Positions 1-8,656 of a stretch of DNA of 64,000 bases are shown one piece after another. Location of the stretch: contig NZ_LLZI01000024.1 of assembly GCF_001509485.1 (NCBI RefSeq), positions 1 to 64,000 of the forward strand, given 5' to 3'. A program made the position numbers and the translations under genes. Position 1 is the first letter of the stretch. Each line of letters starts with the position of its first letter. The stretch comes from Streptomyces sp. NRRL F-4489. GTDB lineage: Bacteria > Actinomycetota > Actinomycetes > Streptomycetales > Streptomycetaceae. The notes under the pieces were generated by a model, which worked only from the letters and a program-made list of their open reading frames with translations, had not been told where the DNA came from and ran no database searches.

Positions 1-313
1 GGGGAGGACGGAGGGGCGGGGGACGGGGGCGGCTCTCCCACGGGGTCTCCTCGCGGAGTGCGGATGGCGTGCCGCCGGGTCCGGCCGCGCCCTGGGAGTC
101 CCGGGGCGCGCGGCCGGTCCGGTGGCCGAAAAGCGCGCTGCGCCGACGATATGACGGGTCGTCAGAAACGGGCAAGGGGCGTGCGCGGGCGGGATCCGCC
201 GGCCGCCGGGCAGGGCGAAGCGCCGCCGGGCGCTCCTGCGAGGGGGCCGGGCGGTCGCCGGGGGAGAGGGGCCGGGTGGCCGGTGCGCGGCCCGGACGGG
301 GGCCGCACCGGGG
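1..313. other. Gene-free GC-rich left edge
   Basis: I see no convincing gene here. The open frames on the plus strand are arginine/glycine-rich and lack a ribosome binding site, as expected for random frames in GC-rich DNA. The stretch lies downstream of the Fur-type repressor gene that ends at 314 on the minus strand, so it should hold that gene's 3' end and whatever neighbour lies left of the window. No strong hairpin was spotted. Confidence 0.5.
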
Positions 314-733
314 TCAGGAGGCGGCGGTGCAGTTGGGGCAGATGCCGCGGTACGTCACGGTGACCTCGGAGACCTCGAAGCCGTAGCGCTCGGGCTCGGG
401 CAGCGCGGAGAGCGGATCGCCGTGCACGTGGACGTCGCGGATGGTGCCGCAGCGCGAGCAGACCAGGTGCTGGTGGTCGTGGTGGGCGTTCGGGTCGTAG
501 CGCTTGGCGCGGCCGTCGGTGCTCACCTCGATCACCTCGCCCAGCGAGACCAGCTCGCCGAGGGTGTTGTAGACCGTGGCGCGGGAGATCTCGGGGAGGC
601 GTTCGGACGCCTTCGCGTGGACTTCGTCGGCGGTGTAGTGGACGTGGTCCCCGTCCAGGACCTCGGCGACGACGCGGCGCTGCGCGGTCAGCCGCCAGCC
701 GCGTCCCCGGAGTCGTTCGAGCAGGTCACTCAT
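314..733 (-). CDS. catR: Fur/PerR-family repressor of catalase (CatR-like)
   Basis: A 139-residue Fur-family metalloregulator. The N-terminal winged helix (about 1-80) carries the family recognition helix ISRATVYNTLGEL. The C-terminal half has the histidine-rich segment HHDHQH (84-89) and two CxxC pairs, C92/C95 and C132/C135, which form the structural zinc site of PerR-type proteins. It is divergent from a catalase gene, as in the Streptomyces CatR/CatA pair, where CatR is a peroxide-sensing repressor of the catalase and of itself. The ATG at 733 is preferred because AGGTGA lies just upstream; a GTG three codons earlier (742) is possible. Two palindromes in the divergent promoter region (743-757 and 820-834) are candidate operators. 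Family is certain; peroxide rather than iron sensing is inferred from context. Confidence 0.9.
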   Translation of the reverse strand: MSDLLERLRGRGWRLTAQRRVVAEVLDGDHVHYTADEVHAKASERLPEISRATVYNTLGELVSLGEVIEVSTDGRAKRYDPNAHHDHQHLVCSRCGTIRDVHVHGDPLSALPEPERYGFEVSEVTVTYRGICPNCTAAS

Positions 734-742
734 GCCAATCAC

Positions 743-757
743 CTATCAGTCAGATAG
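743..757. promoter_or_regulatory. Inverted repeat at the catR start
   Basis: CTATC-AGTCA-GATAG, a perfect 5-5-5 palindrome ending next to the GTG at 742. It could be a second CatR operator for autorepression, but its sequence differs from the 15-mer in the catalase promoter, so the assignment is weak. Confidence 0.35.
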
Positions 758-814
758 ACACCAGGGTAGCAGCGGTGGTCCATCGCCGGATCGGGTACGA
801 CTTTCGGTCACTTC

Positions 815-842
815 TTGACTTAGACAATGTCCAATGTAGGAT
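815..842 (+). promoter_or_regulatory. Catalase promoter with PerR-like operator
   Basis: A housekeeping-type promoter TTGACT (815-820), 16 nt, TAGGAT (837-842) points at the catalase. Within the spacer sits TTAGACAATGTCCAA (820-834), a 7-1-7 inverted repeat with 6 of 7 pairs, the geometry of PerR/Fur boxes. A repressor bound there would block RNA polymerase directly. CatR as the ligand is inferred from its divergent gene. Confidence 0.7.
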
Positions 843-893
843 CGGCCTCGGCGCACGCCAAGGGCAGGTGTAGAAGAGATTCAGGAGGCGCAC

Positions 894-2357
894 GTGTCGG
901 TAGAGAGCATCACCGGACCGCTGACCACGGAGACCGGTGCCCCGGTCGCGGACAATCAGAACAGCGAGACGGCCGGCGTCGGGGGTCCCGGTCTCATCCA
1001 GGACCAGCTCCTCATCGAGAAGCTCGCCCACTTCAACCGCGAGCGCATCCCGGAGCGCATCGTGCACGCCCGGGGCGCCGGCGCGTACGGCACCTTCACC
1101 GTCACCGCGGACGTGACGCAGTACACCCGCGCGAAGTTCCTCTCCGAGATCGGCAAGCAGACCGAGGTCTTCCTGCGCTTCTCGACCGTCGCCGGCAACC
1201 TCGGCGCGGCCGACGCGGTGCGCGACCCCCGCGGCTTCGCGCTGAAGTTCTACACCGAAGAGGGCAACTACGACCTCGTCGGCAACAACACCCCGGTGTT
1301 CTTCATCAAGGACGCCATCAAGTTCCCCGACTTCATCCACACCCAGAAGCGCGACCCGTACACCGGCTCCCAGGAGGCGGACAACGTCTGGGACTTCTGG
1401 AGCCTGTCGCCCGAGTCCACCCACCAGGTGACCTGGCTGTTCGGTGACCGCGGCATCCCCGCCTCGTACCGCCACATGGACGGCTTCGGCTCGCACACCT
1501 TCCAGTGGAACAACGAGGCCGGCGAGGTCTTCTGGGTCAAGTACCACTTCAAGACCGACCAGGGGATCAAGAACCTCACCCAGGCCGAGGCCAACAAGCT
1601 CGCCGGCGAGGACCCGGACAGCCACCAGCGGGATCTGCGCGAGTCCATCGAGCGCGGTGAGTTCCCGTCCTGGACGGTCCAGGTCCAGATCATGCCCGCG
1701 GCCGAGGCGGCCACCTACCGCTTCAACCCGTTCGACCTGACCAAGGTCTGGCCGCACGCGGACTACCCGCCGATCGAGATCGGCAAGCTGGAGCTCAACC
1801 GCAACCCCGAGAACATCTTCGCCGAGGTCGAGCAGTCGATCTTCTCCCCGCACCACTTCGTGCCGGGTATCGGCCCGTCCCCCGACAAGATGCTCCAGGG
1901 CCGCCTCTTCGCGTACGGCGACGCGCACCGCTACCGCGTCGGCATCAACGCCGACCACCTGCCGGTGAACCGCCCGCACGCCACCGAGGCGCGCTCCCAC
2001 GGCCGCGACGGCGCGCTCTACGACGGCCGCCACGGCCGCCAGAAGAACTACGAGCCGAACAGCTTCGGCGGCCCCACCGAGACCGGCCGGCCGCTGTGGC
2101 AGCCGTTCCCGCTGACCGGCCAGACCGCCGAGAGCGCGGCCCCGGCGCACGCCGAGGACAACGACTTCGTCCAGGCCGGCAACCTCTACCGCCTGATGTC
2201 GGAGGACGAGAAGGAGCGCCTGATCAACAACCTCGCGGGCTTCATCGCCAAGGTCTCCCGCGACGACATCGCCCAGCGCGCGATCGAGAACTTCCGCAAG
2301 GCGGACGCGGACTACGGCAAGCGGCTGGAGGCCGCGGTCCAGGCCCTGCGCGGCTGA
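894..2357 (+). CDS. catA: Heme catalase
   Basis: A 487-residue monofunctional small-subunit catalase that dismutates hydrogen peroxide in the cytoplasm. The catalytic histidine lies in [10 protein letters not shown] (H58) and the distal asparagine in VGNNTPVFF (about N131). The proximal heme ligand region is [14 protein letters not shown], containing the heme-ligating tyrosine. Length fits the vegetative catalases of Streptomyces (CatA). The GTG at 894 is supported by AGGAGG five bases upstream. It is divergent from the Fur-type repressor and should be derepressed by peroxide. A 13-bp hairpin about 80 nt past the stop is a good terminator. Confidence 0.96.
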   Translation: MSVESITGPLTTETGAPVADNQNSETAGVGGPGLIQDQLLIEKLAHFNRERIPERIVHARGAGAYGTFTVTADVTQYTRAKFLSEIGKQTEVFLRFSTVAGNLGAADAVRDPRGFALKFYTEEGNYDLVGNNTPVFFIKDAIKFPDFIHTQKRDPYTGSQEADNVWDFWSLSPESTHQVTWLFGDRGIPASYRHMDGFGSHTFQWNNEAGEVFWVKYHFKTDQGIKNLTQAEANKLAGEDPDSHQRDLRESIERGEFPSWTVQVQIMPAAEAATYRFNPFDLTKVWPHADYPPIEIGKLELNRNPENIFAEVEQSIFSPHHFVPGIGPSPDKMLQGRLFAYGDAHRYRVGINADHLPVNRPHATEARSHGRDGALYDGRHGRQKNYEPNSFGGPTETGRPLWQPFPLTGQTAESAAPAHAEDNDFVQAGNLYRLMSEDEKERLINNLAGFIAKVSRDDIAQRAIENFRKADADYGKRLEAAVQALRG

Positions 2358-2437
2358 CGGTCCCGTGCGGTAGGCCGCCGTCCCTCCGGCCGGCGGCCCG
2401 CCGCCCGCGGTGACCAGCCGCCGCTTGCCGTACATGC

Positions 2438-2474
2438 CGAAGAGGCCGGATGCCAGTGGGCTCCGGCCTCTTCG
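2438..2474 (+). terminator. Intrinsic-type terminator hairpin after catalase
   Basis: A perfect 13-bp stem (2438-2450 with 2462-2474) around an 11-nt loop. It lacks a U tract, as is usual in Streptomyces. It probably also serves the converging CBS-domain gene. Confidence 0.75.
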
Positions 2475-2530
2475 TGCGCCCGCCCGCGCGCGTCACGGGG
2501 CGTACGCCGCGCCCGGGTGCCGGGCGCCCC

Positions 2531-2938
2531 TCACGCCGCCGCGGTGGCCCGCTGCCGCGGGACGGCCGACCAGCAGCGCATGATGTCGCGGACGGAGACG
2601 ATGCCGACGGGTTCCCGGCCGTCCAGGACGACCAGATGGCGGAAGCCGCCGCGCACCATGGCGCCCGCCGCGTCGTCCAGCGTCCAGTCGGGGGCGGCGA
2701 AGACCACGTCGGACGTGGTGTGGCCCTGGGCGGTCTCGCGGTCGGGATTCTCGCCCGCGCCCAGGGAGTTGAGGATGTCGCGCTCGGTGAGGATGCCGAT
2801 GCCGCAGGTGTCCTGGTCGAGCACCACGGCCGCGCCGATGCGGCGGGCGGCCATCAGGCGTGCCGCCTGGCGGAGGGTGTGAGCCGGCCCGATGGTCAGG
2901 ACCACCGTGCTCATGGCGTCTTTGACGAGCTGGGGCAT
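2531..2938 (-). CDS. CBS-domain pair protein
   Basis: A 135-residue protein made almost only of two CBS motifs: about residues 7-60 (VKDAMSTVVLTI to GILTERDILN) and about 73-125 (SDVVFAAPDWTLDDAAGAM to GIVSVRDIMR). Stand-alone CBS pairs bind adenine nucleotides and usually act as energy sensors or regulatory partners; the target cannot be told from the sequence. The ATG at 2938 is chosen because GAGGAGG lies 11 nt upstream; a longer form from 2974 would add residues that resemble no domain. It converges on the catalase and shares its terminator region. Confidence 0.85.
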   Translation of the reverse strand: MPQLVKDAMSTVVLTIGPAHTLRQAARLMAARRIGAAVVLDQDTCGIGILTERDILNSLGAGENPDRETAQGHTTSDVVFAAPDWTLDDAAGAMVRGGFRHLVVLDGREPVGIVSVRDIMRCWSAVPRQRATAAA

Positions 2939-2982
2939 GGAGCGGAGCCACCTCCTCGGTGTGTATGTGAGCATGCGAAGAG

Positions 2983-3022
2983 CTTCACAAGTTCACAAAG
3001 TGGGGGGTTCTCATGTTCACAT
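2983..3022. repeat. TTGTGAAC-type direct repeats upstream of the CBS gene
   Basis: Read on the minus strand (the direction of the CBS gene) there are two adjacent octamers TTGTGAAC/TTGTGAAG and a third TGTGAAC 24 bases away. They lie 45-85 bp before the CBS start. Direct repeats like this suggest a tandem operator; the protein is unknown. Confidence 0.4.
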
Positions 3023-3175
3023 GCGCCCGGTCGCGCAACAAGGGTCATTTGTTGGACACCCGTCCGAAAACCGTCTCCGGCGCAGGTCAGCGCCGGTGCC
3101 CGGGACGGAAGTGGCGGAAGTGGGGGACGGGGGCCGGGCCTATCGGGCCGCCGGCGACCGTCCCGGCCGCGCCCG

Positions 3176-3979
3176 TCAGCCCCGGCTGTCGCCGAGGTAC
3201 GCCAGCAGGTCCTCGTGCAGCAGCCCGTTGGACGCCGCGGCGTTGCCGCTGTGCGGGCCCGGCCGCCCGTCCAGCCCGGTGAAGCGGCCGCCGGCCTCCT
3301 GCACGATCACCGCGCAGGCCGCCATGTCCCACAGCGACAGCTCCGGCTCCGCGCAGATGTCCACCGTCCCCTCGGCGACCATCATGTACGGCCAGAAGTC
3401 GCCGTAGGCGCGGGTGCGCCAGCAGTCCCGGGAGAGGTCCAGGAAGCCGGGGAGCTTGCCGCGCTCCTCCCAGCCGGTCAGGGACGAGTACGCGAACGAC
3501 GCGTCCTCGATGCGGGACACCCGCGACGCCTGGAGCCGGGACGCCGTGGTCAGGCTGCGGCCGGTGTACGCGCCCAGGCCCTCGGCGGCCCACCAGCGGC
3601 GGTTGAGCGCCGGGGCGGAGACCAGGCCGACCACCGGGCGGTCGCCGCCCTCGCCGCGCTCCATCAGCGCGATCAGGGTGGCCCAGACCGGCACCCCGCG
3701 CACGTAGTTCTTGGTGCCGTCGATCGGGTCGATGATCCAGCGGCGCGGCCCGGAGCCCTCGCTGCCGAACTCCTCGCCGAGCACCGCGTCCCGCGGCCGG
3801 GCGCGCTGGAGCTGGGAGCGGATCAGCTCCTCGGCGGACTTGTCCGCCTCGGTCACCGGCGTCATATCCGGTTTGGTCTCGACCTCCAGGTCGAGCGCCT
3901 TGAACCGCTCCATGGTCGCGGCGTCCGCGGCGTCGGCCAGGACCTGTGCGAGGCGGAGATCATCGTGATAGTCGGGCAT
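3176..3979 (-). CDS. hisN: Histidinol-phosphatase, inositol-monophosphatase family
   Basis: A 267-residue protein of the Mg-dependent inositol monophosphatase superfamily. The metal and substrate motifs are VLGEEFGSEG, WIIDPIDGTKNYVRGVP and ELSLWDMAACAVI. In actinobacteria the member with this length and the KNYVRG signature is HisN, which removes phosphate from L-histidinol phosphate in histidine synthesis. A related inositol or fructose bisphosphatase role cannot be fully excluded. The ATG at 3979 (MPDYHDDLRL) is preferred; a GATACT element ends 8 nt before it, so the message may be leaderless. Confidence 0.85.
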   Translation of the reverse strand: MPDYHDDLRLAQVLADAADAATMERFKALDLEVETKPDMTPVTEADKSAEELIRSQLQRARPRDAVLGEEFGSEGSGPRRWIIDPIDGTKNYVRGVPVWATLIALMERGEGGDRPVVGLVSAPALNRRWWAAEGLGAYTGRSLTTASRLQASRVSRIEDASFAYSSLTGWEERGKLPGFLDLSRDCWRTRAYGDFWPYMMVAEGTVDICAEPELSLWDMAACAVIVQEAGGRFTGLDGRPGPHSGNAAASNGLLHEDLLAYLGDSRG

Positions 3980-4093
3980 GGCCGAACAGTATCCACTGGC
4001 CCAGGCCAGATCCACACGGCCGGGCCGGGCCCTCCGGGTGGTCCGCGGCGGGCCGCCGGCGCCGGGCCGCCCCGGGGGTGCCGCCGTCCGCCC

Positions 4094-4122
4094 TTGACAG
4101 CCTCTGACGCCACGTCAATTCT
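4094..4122 (+). promoter_or_regulatory. Promoter and inverted repeat before the TetR gene
   Basis: TTGACA at 4094-4099 is followed 17 nt later by AATTCT (4117-4122). The bases TTGAC (4094-4098) and GTCAA (4114-4118) form an inverted repeat spanning the promoter, a plausible autoregulatory operator for the adjacent TetR protein. Confidence 0.5.
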
Positions 4123-4165
4123 GTGACCTGGCACACATTTTCGGCTCGGATCGGGGAGGTGGCGG

Positions 4166-4882
4166 ATGCCGTCGGCGCGCGAGGCGCTGCTGGACGCCGC
4201 GTACACGGCGGTGCTGACCCGGCCCTGGACGGCCGTCCGCATGGTGGAGGTGGCCGCCGCGGCCGGCGTGTCCCGGCAGACCCTCTACAACGAGTTCGGC
4301 GGCAAGGACGGCCTGGCCCGCGCCCTGGTCCGCCGGGAGACCGAGGCGTATCTGGCCGGGGTGGAGCGGGCGCTGGGCGCCGGCGCCCCGGGCGCGGCGG
4401 ACGGTGACGCGGCCGCGCGGATGGCCGCCGCGGCCGCCTGGACGGTCCGTACCGCGCGGACGAACCCGCTGGTCAGGGCCGCGCTGACGGGCTGCAGGCC
4501 GGACCGGCTGCCGACCGGGCGGACGGCCCCCGCCGAACTCGTCGGCCGCTTCCGCGAACGGGCCGTGGCGGCGCTGGCCCCCGGCCGGCCCCGGGAGGAG
4601 CTGCCGGCCCTGGCCGCCGCCTGCGAGGCCGCCGTGCGGCTGACGCTCTCGTGGGTGGTCGCCCCGGCGCTCCCGGATCCCGTACCGGACCGCGCGCCCG
4701 GCCGCGGCCCGGGGGCGGTGCCCCGGCAGCGGGGGCCGCGCCGGGACGCCGAGGCGGAGGCGGAGGCGGTGGCGCGGCTGGTCCGGGGCGCGTTCGCCGG
4801 GCTCGCGGCCGGCGGCCCCGGGGAGCCCGGCGCGGTCAGTGCGCCGAGCCGGACAGCTGCAGCCCGACCACCCCGACGATGA
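4166..4882 (+). CDS. TetR-family transcriptional regulator
   Basis: A 238-residue regulator. The N-terminal helix-turn-helix is VEVAAAAGVSRQTLYNEFGGKDGLARAL (about 29-56), the standard TetR DNA-binding signature; the remainder is an alanine/arginine-rich ligand domain with no recognisable subtype. GGGAGG lies 7 nt before the ATG. The gene converges on the small multidrug exporter and the two overlap by 47 nt at their 3' ends, which hints that this regulator may control the exporter. The last 15 or so codons may be poorly constrained because of that overlap. Confidence 0.85.
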   Translation: MPSAREALLDAAYTAVLTRPWTAVRMVEVAAAAGVSRQTLYNEFGGKDGLARALVRRETEAYLAGVERALGAGAPGAADGDAAARMAAAAAWTVRTARTNPLVRAALTGCRPDRLPTGRTAPAELVGRFRERAVAALAPGRPREELPALAAACEAAVRLTLSWVVAPALPDPVPDRAPGRGPGAVPRQRGPRRDAEAEAEAVARLVRGAFAGLAAGGPGEPGAVSAPSRTAAARPPRR

Positions 4883-5159
4883 CGAGGGTGATCGAGACGA
4901 TCTTCAGGGTGGAGACCAGGTCGCCGAGGAAGACCATGCCGTAGATCGCGGTGCCGGCCGCGCCGATCCCCGTCCACACCGCGTACGCCGGGCCGACGTC
5001 GAGCTTGCGCAGCGCCAGGGTCAGCAGACCGAAGCTGCCGAGGGCGAAGACCGCGAAGGCGATGGTGGGGTAGAGCCGGGTGAAGCCGTGCGAGAGCTTG
5101 AGGCAGACCGCGAAGCCGGTCTCCAGCAGCCCCGCCACCACGACCAGCAGCCACGCCAT
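4836..5159 (-). CDS. Small multidrug resistance family transporter (SugE/Gdx-like)
   Basis: A 107-residue four-helix inner-membrane protein. The first helix has the essential glutamate in GLLETGFAVCLKLSHGFTRL (about E13). The pattern near this glutamate and the GFTRLYPT segment resemble the SugE/Gdx branch, which exports guanidinium or quaternary ammonium ions as antiparallel homodimers by proton antiport. No guanidine riboswitch was recognised upstream. A 12-bp direct repeat lies in the 5' region (5184-5212). The gene overlaps the TetR gene tail to tail by 47 nt. Confidence 0.88.
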   Translation of the reverse strand: MAWLLVVVAGLLETGFAVCLKLSHGFTRLYPTIAFAVFALGSFGLLTLALRKLDVGPAYAVWTGIGAAGTAIYGMVFLGDLVSTLKIVSITLVIVGVVGLQLSGSAH

Positions 5160-5183
5160 ATCGCATCGCCTCCGTCAGCTCGG

Positions 5184-5212
5184 TGACCGCTTCCGCCGGA
5201 TGACCGCTTCCG
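5184..5212. repeat. 12-bp direct repeat upstream of the SMR exporter
   Basis: TGACCGCTTCCG occurs at 5184-5195 and again at 5201-5212, a 17-bp period, 25-53 bp before the exporter start. It may be an operator or RNA element. It does not match guanidine riboswitch classes that I know. Confidence 0.4.
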
Positions 5213-5295
5213 ACCGGCCCGGTCCGGGCCTGACCGGTCCTGGTGTGCACGTGATTATGCCCGGATGCCGTACGGGCGGCCGCGGATTGCCGGGA

Positions 5296-6303
5296 TCAGT
5301 CGCCCTCGCGTCGCTCCCGGGTGGCCAGCAGCCGGCGCAGCGAATACAGCCGGGCCGGATCGGCGTGCCCCTCGGCCACCCACGCGTCCAGCGCGCAGTC
5401 CGGCTCGTCGTGGCTGCACGCCCGCGGACAGCCCTCGGTGCCCGGTACGAGGTCCGGGAAGGCGTGGATGACCCGGGACGGATCGACGTGCGCCAGCCCG
5501 AAGGACCGCACGCCCGGGGTGTCGATGACCCACCCGGTGTCGCCCGGCAGCGGCAGCGCCAGCGCCGAGGTGGTGGTGTGCCGGCCGCGGCCGGTGACCG
5601 CGTTGACGTGCCCGGTGGCCCGGCGGCGCTCCGGCACCAGGGCGTTGACCAGCGTCGTCTTGCCCACCCCGGAGTGCCCGACGAACGCCGTCATCCGGCC
5701 GGTCAGCTGCTCCCTGACCCGCTCGGCGGCGCCGCCGTCGGCCAGCTCCTCGCGGTTGGTGACCACGTACGGGACGCCGAGCGCGCCGTAGGACTCCAGC
5801 AGCGCGTCCGGCGGCGCGAGGTCGGACTTGGTCAGCACGAGCAGCGGGTCCAGCCCGGCGTCGTAGGCGGCGACCAGGCAGCGGTCGATCAGCCGGGGCC
5901 GGGGCTCGGGGTCGGCGAGCGCGGTGACGATCGCCAGCTGGTCGGCGTTGGCGACCACCACCCGCTCGTACGGATCGTCGTCGTCGGCGGTGCGGCGCAG
6001 CGTGGAGCTGCGCGGCTCCACCCGGACTATCCGGGCCAGTGTGTCCTTGGCCCCGGTCAGATCGCCCACCACCGCGACCCGGTCGCCGACCACCGCGCTC
6101 TTGCGGCCCAGTTCGCGGGCCTTCATGGCGGTGACCGTGCGGCCGTCGATCAGGCAGGTCAGCCGGCCGCGGTCGACGGTCAGGACCAGGCCCTCGCGGG
6201 CGTCCTCGTGCTTGGGGCGGATGTTCGTCCGGGGGCGGTTGCCCTTGCGGTTGGGGCGGACCCGGACGTCGTCCTCATCGGGGTTCTTGCCGTAGCGGCG
6301 CAT
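5296..6303 (-). CDS. rsgA: Ribosome biogenesis GTPase RsgA
   Basis: A 335-residue circularly permuted GTPase that assists late 30S subunit maturation. An N-terminal OB-fold region (about 35-110) precedes G4 (LVLTKSDL), then G1 (FVGHSGVGKTTLVNAL) and G3 (VIDTPGVRSFGL), the permuted order that defines the family. The C-terminal zinc site reads CPRACSHDEPDCAL (Cys-Cys-His-Cys). The N-terminus is basic with KNPDEDDVRVRPNRKG, typical of actinobacteria. It lies 15 nt downstream of aroA and the two are probably co-transcribed. Confidence 0.95.
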   Translation of the reverse strand: MRRYGKNPDEDDVRVRPNRKGNRPRTNIRPKHEDAREGLVLTVDRGRLTCLIDGRTVTAMKARELGRKSAVVGDRVAVVGDLTGAKDTLARIVRVEPRSSTLRRTADDDDPYERVVVANADQLAIVTALADPEPRPRLIDRCLVAAYDAGLDPLLVLTKSDLAPPDALLESYGALGVPYVVTNREELADGGAAERVREQLTGRMTAFVGHSGVGKTTLVNALVPERRRATGHVNAVTGRGRHTTTSALALPLPGDTGWVIDTPGVRSFGLAHVDPSRVIHAFPDLVPGTEGCPRACSHDEPDCALDAWVAEGHADPARLYSLRRLLATRERREGD

Positions 6304-6318
6304 GGTGCTCGCGGTCCC

Positions 6319-7671
6319 TCAGACTCTCCGGGCGGGGGCCGCCGCCGGATCGAGCATCTGCGTCCACAGGGCCGGGAAGTCCGGCAGGGTCTTGGCGGTG
6401 GTGGCGACGTTCTCCACCTCGACGCCCTCGACGGCCAGGCCGATGACCGCGGCGGCGGTGGCCAGCCGGTGGTCGTCGTAGGTGCGGAAGACGCCGCCGT
6501 GCAGCGGGCGCGGGCGGATGTGCAGGCCGTCGGCGGTCTCGGTGACATCGCCGCCGAGCTCGTTGATCTCCTTGGTGAGCGCGGCCAGCCGGTCGGTCTC
6601 GTGCAGCCGGAGGTGGGCCACACCGCGCAGGGTGGAGGGGGAGTCGGCGAGCGCGGCGACCGCGGCGATGCCCGGGGTCAGCTCGCCGACCTCGCCCAGA
6701 TCGACGTCGATGCCGTGGATCCGGCCGCTGCCGGTGAACGTCAGGCCCAGGTCCGTCAGCTCGCACGAGCCGCCCATGGCGGTGAAGATCTCGCGCAGCG
6801 CGTCGCCGGGCTGGGTGGTGTGCTCGGGCCAGTCCGGGATGGTGACCGTACCGCCGGTGACCAGCGCGGCCGCCAGGAACGGCTGGGCGTTGGAGAGGTC
6901 CGGCTCGACGACGAGGTCGCGGCCGAGCAGCGCGCCGGGGGTGACCCGCCAGACGTTCGGCTCACCGCCCGCCTCGGGGGTGTCCACCTGGGCGCCGACG
7001 CTGCGCAGCATGTCGACGGTCATCCGGATGTGCGGCATCGAGGGCAGCGCCGCGCCGACGTGCCGGACCTCGACGCCTTGGTTGAAGCGCGGCGCGGACA
7101 GCAGCAGGGCGCTGACGAACTGCGAGGACGAGGAGGCGTCGATCTCCACCGCGCCGCCTTCGAGGGCGCCGCCGCCGAACACCGTCATCGGCAGCGCGCC
7201 GCGGTTGTCGTCGTCGATCCGGGCGCCCAGGGCGCGCAGCGCCTCGATGACGCCGCCGAGCGGGCGCTCGTACGAGCGGGGGTCGCCGTCGAAGCGGATG
7301 GGGCCGTCGGCGAGCGCGGCGACCGGCGGCAGGAAGCGCATGACGGTGCCGGCGTTGCCGACGTCGACGGTGGCCGGGCCGTGCAGACCGGCCGGGATGA
7401 TCCGCCACGCCTCGCCGCCGGAGGCGTCCGAGGAGCTGGAGGAGGCGGTCTCCTCGATGCCTACGCCCATGGCGCGCAGCGCCTCGGCCATCAGCAGGGT
7501 GTCGCGGGAGCGCAGCGGGCGGCGCAGCCAGCCGGGCTCGGAGGAGAGGGCGGCCAGGACGAGGCCGCGGTTCGTGACCGATTTCGAGCCGGGCACGGTG
7601 ACGGTGGCATCCACCGCCCCGGGGGCAACGGGGGCGGGCCACAGGGCGGGGAGGGCGGGGCTCTCGGTCAT
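6319..7671 (-). CDS. aroA: 3-phosphoshikimate 1-carboxyvinyltransferase (EPSP synthase)
   Basis: A 450-residue enzyme of the shikimate pathway that joins PEP to shikimate-3-phosphate. Visible motifs: [16 protein letters not shown] near the N-terminus, [53 protein letters not shown], and [14 protein letters not shown]. These are the two inverse alpha/beta halves and active-site residues of the family. It is the first gene of a two-gene unit with rsgA. This aroA-rsgA pairing is common in Streptomyces and close to sigR. Confidence 0.95.
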   Translation of the reverse strand: MTESPALPALWPAPVAPGAVDATVTVPGSKSVTNRGLVLAALSSEPGWLRRPLRSRDTLLMAEALRAMGVGIEETASSSSSDASGGEAWRIIPAGLHGPATVDVGNAGTVMRFLPPVAALADGPIRFDGDPRSYERPLGGVIEALRALGARIDDDNRGALPMTVFGGGALEGGAVEIDASSSSQFVSALLLSAPRFNQGVEVRHVGAALPSMPHIRMTVDMLRSVGAQVDTPEAGGEPNVWRVTPGALLGRDLVVEPDLSNAQPFLAAALVTGGTVTIPDWPEHTTQPGDALREIFTAMGGSCELTDLGLTFTGSGRIHGIDVDLGEVGELTPGIAAVAALADSPSTLRGVAHLRLHETDRLAALTKEINELGGDVTETADGLHIRPRPLHGGVFRTYDDHRLATAAAVIGLAVEGVEVENVATTAKTLPDFPALWTQMLDPAAAPARRV

Positions 7672-7907
7672 GCCCTTACTTTAATGGCTGGACAAGGGTA
7701 CCGATCTTGATCAAAACCGTCGCAACCTGCGCGAAACACGGCTTTCGCGGTGCAACCGCAGGCAGCGGGCCTCTCCGGGGCAACAGGGGCGACACCGACA
7801 TACGGAATGTGGGTTACCGAAAGCCGCTGGTGGGGTATCCGCGGCGCGTTCCACCGGGGACGTTCGACCGGGGGCGCTGCACCGGGCGCGTCCCGGCGCG
7901 GCGCTCG

Positions 7908-8621
7908 TCATATACCGAGCAGCCAGCGCCCGCCGCCCATCAGGGAGCACACCGTCACCACGTGGAAGAAGCCGAGCCAGACGGCGGCCGGGACGTGGGT
8001 GAGCCGGGCCAGCTGGTCGGGGTCGGAATCCACCGCGCCGCCGCGCCGCCGCTTCCCGTGCAGTTCGAACGGCGGCCGCACCCCGCCCAGCAGCAGGAAC
8101 CACACCACCGCGTACCCGAACACCGCCTGCACCGCCGGCGCGGTCAGCCAGGACACCAGCAGGAACGTGCCGCCCGCCAGCACCACCGTGAGCACGCCGT
8201 ACGCGTTGCGGATCATCACCAGCATCGCCAGCAGCAGCGCGGTGGCCCCCCACAGCAGCGCCGTGATGTGCCCGGCGGCCAGCAGCGCGGCGCCCGCCAG
8301 ACCCAGCAGCGAGGGGGCGAGATAGCCGGCCGCGGCGGTCAGGATCATGCCGATTCCGTGCGGTTTGCCGCGTGAAACGGTCAGACCCGAGGTGTCCGAG
8401 TGCAGCCGGATGCCGTCCAGGCGGCGGCCGGTGAGCAGCGCCAGCAGCCCGTGGCCGCCCTCGTGCGCGATGGTGACGGCGTTCCGGGACAGCCGCCAGG
8501 CGGTGCGCGGGACGACGGCACCCAGCGCGAGCACGCCGGTGGCGATCACCAGCCAGAGCGCGGGGCCGGGCTGGGCCGAGAAGACCCGGTCCCAGACGTC
8601 GGTGAGGTGGTGGGTGTCCAT
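7908..8621 (-). CDS. Membrane M50-type metallopeptidase-like protein
   Basis: A 237-residue polytopic membrane protein. The segment VTIAHEGGHGLLALLTGRR carries the zinc-binding HExxH pattern in the form HEGGH, as in the M50B-like family of actinobacteria; five or six hydrophobic stretches follow. A second-site aspartate motif typical of site-2 proteases is not obvious, so activity is uncertain. The ATG at 8621 follows AGGGGAG. The gene is divergent from the SRAP gene with only 35 bp between starts. Confidence 0.75.
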   Translation of the reverse strand: MDTHHLTDVWDRVFSAQPGPALWLVIATGVLALGAVVPRTAWRLSRNAVTIAHEGGHGLLALLTGRRLDGIRLHSDTSGLTVSRGKPHGIGMILTAAAGYLAPSLLGLAGAALLAAGHITALLWGATALLLAMLVMIRNAYGVLTVVLAGGTFLLVSWLTAPAVQAVFGYAVVWFLLLGGVRPPFELHGKRRRGGAVDSDPDQLARLTHVPAAVWLGFFHVVTVCSLMGGGRWLLGI

Positions 8622-8656
8622 GTCTCCCCTTCGTGTGGCATGGCAGTGTGGCATGT

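Noticed and set aside
58..386. Open frames at the left edge
   Set aside because: Arg/Gly/Pro-rich translations, no RBS, overlapping the end of the Fur-type gene.
750..2435. A 561-codon open frame antisense to catalase
   Set aside because: Its translation is Val/Gly/Arg/Leu-rich with no domain, and the opposite strand codes an intact catalase. Long antisense frames are expected in high-GC DNA.
5160..5266. Guanidine riboswitch before the SMR gene
   Set aside because: I could not find the conserved ACGR-loop pair or the class I/III core; only a 12-bp direct repeat is visible.
5080..7710. An 876-codon frame antisense to rsgA and aroA
   Set aside because: Low-complexity translation and no RBS; both genes on the other strand are intact.
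8633..8656. Upstream start for the SRAP protein
   Set aside because: It would bury the catalytic cysteine that must become residue 1 after methionine removal.
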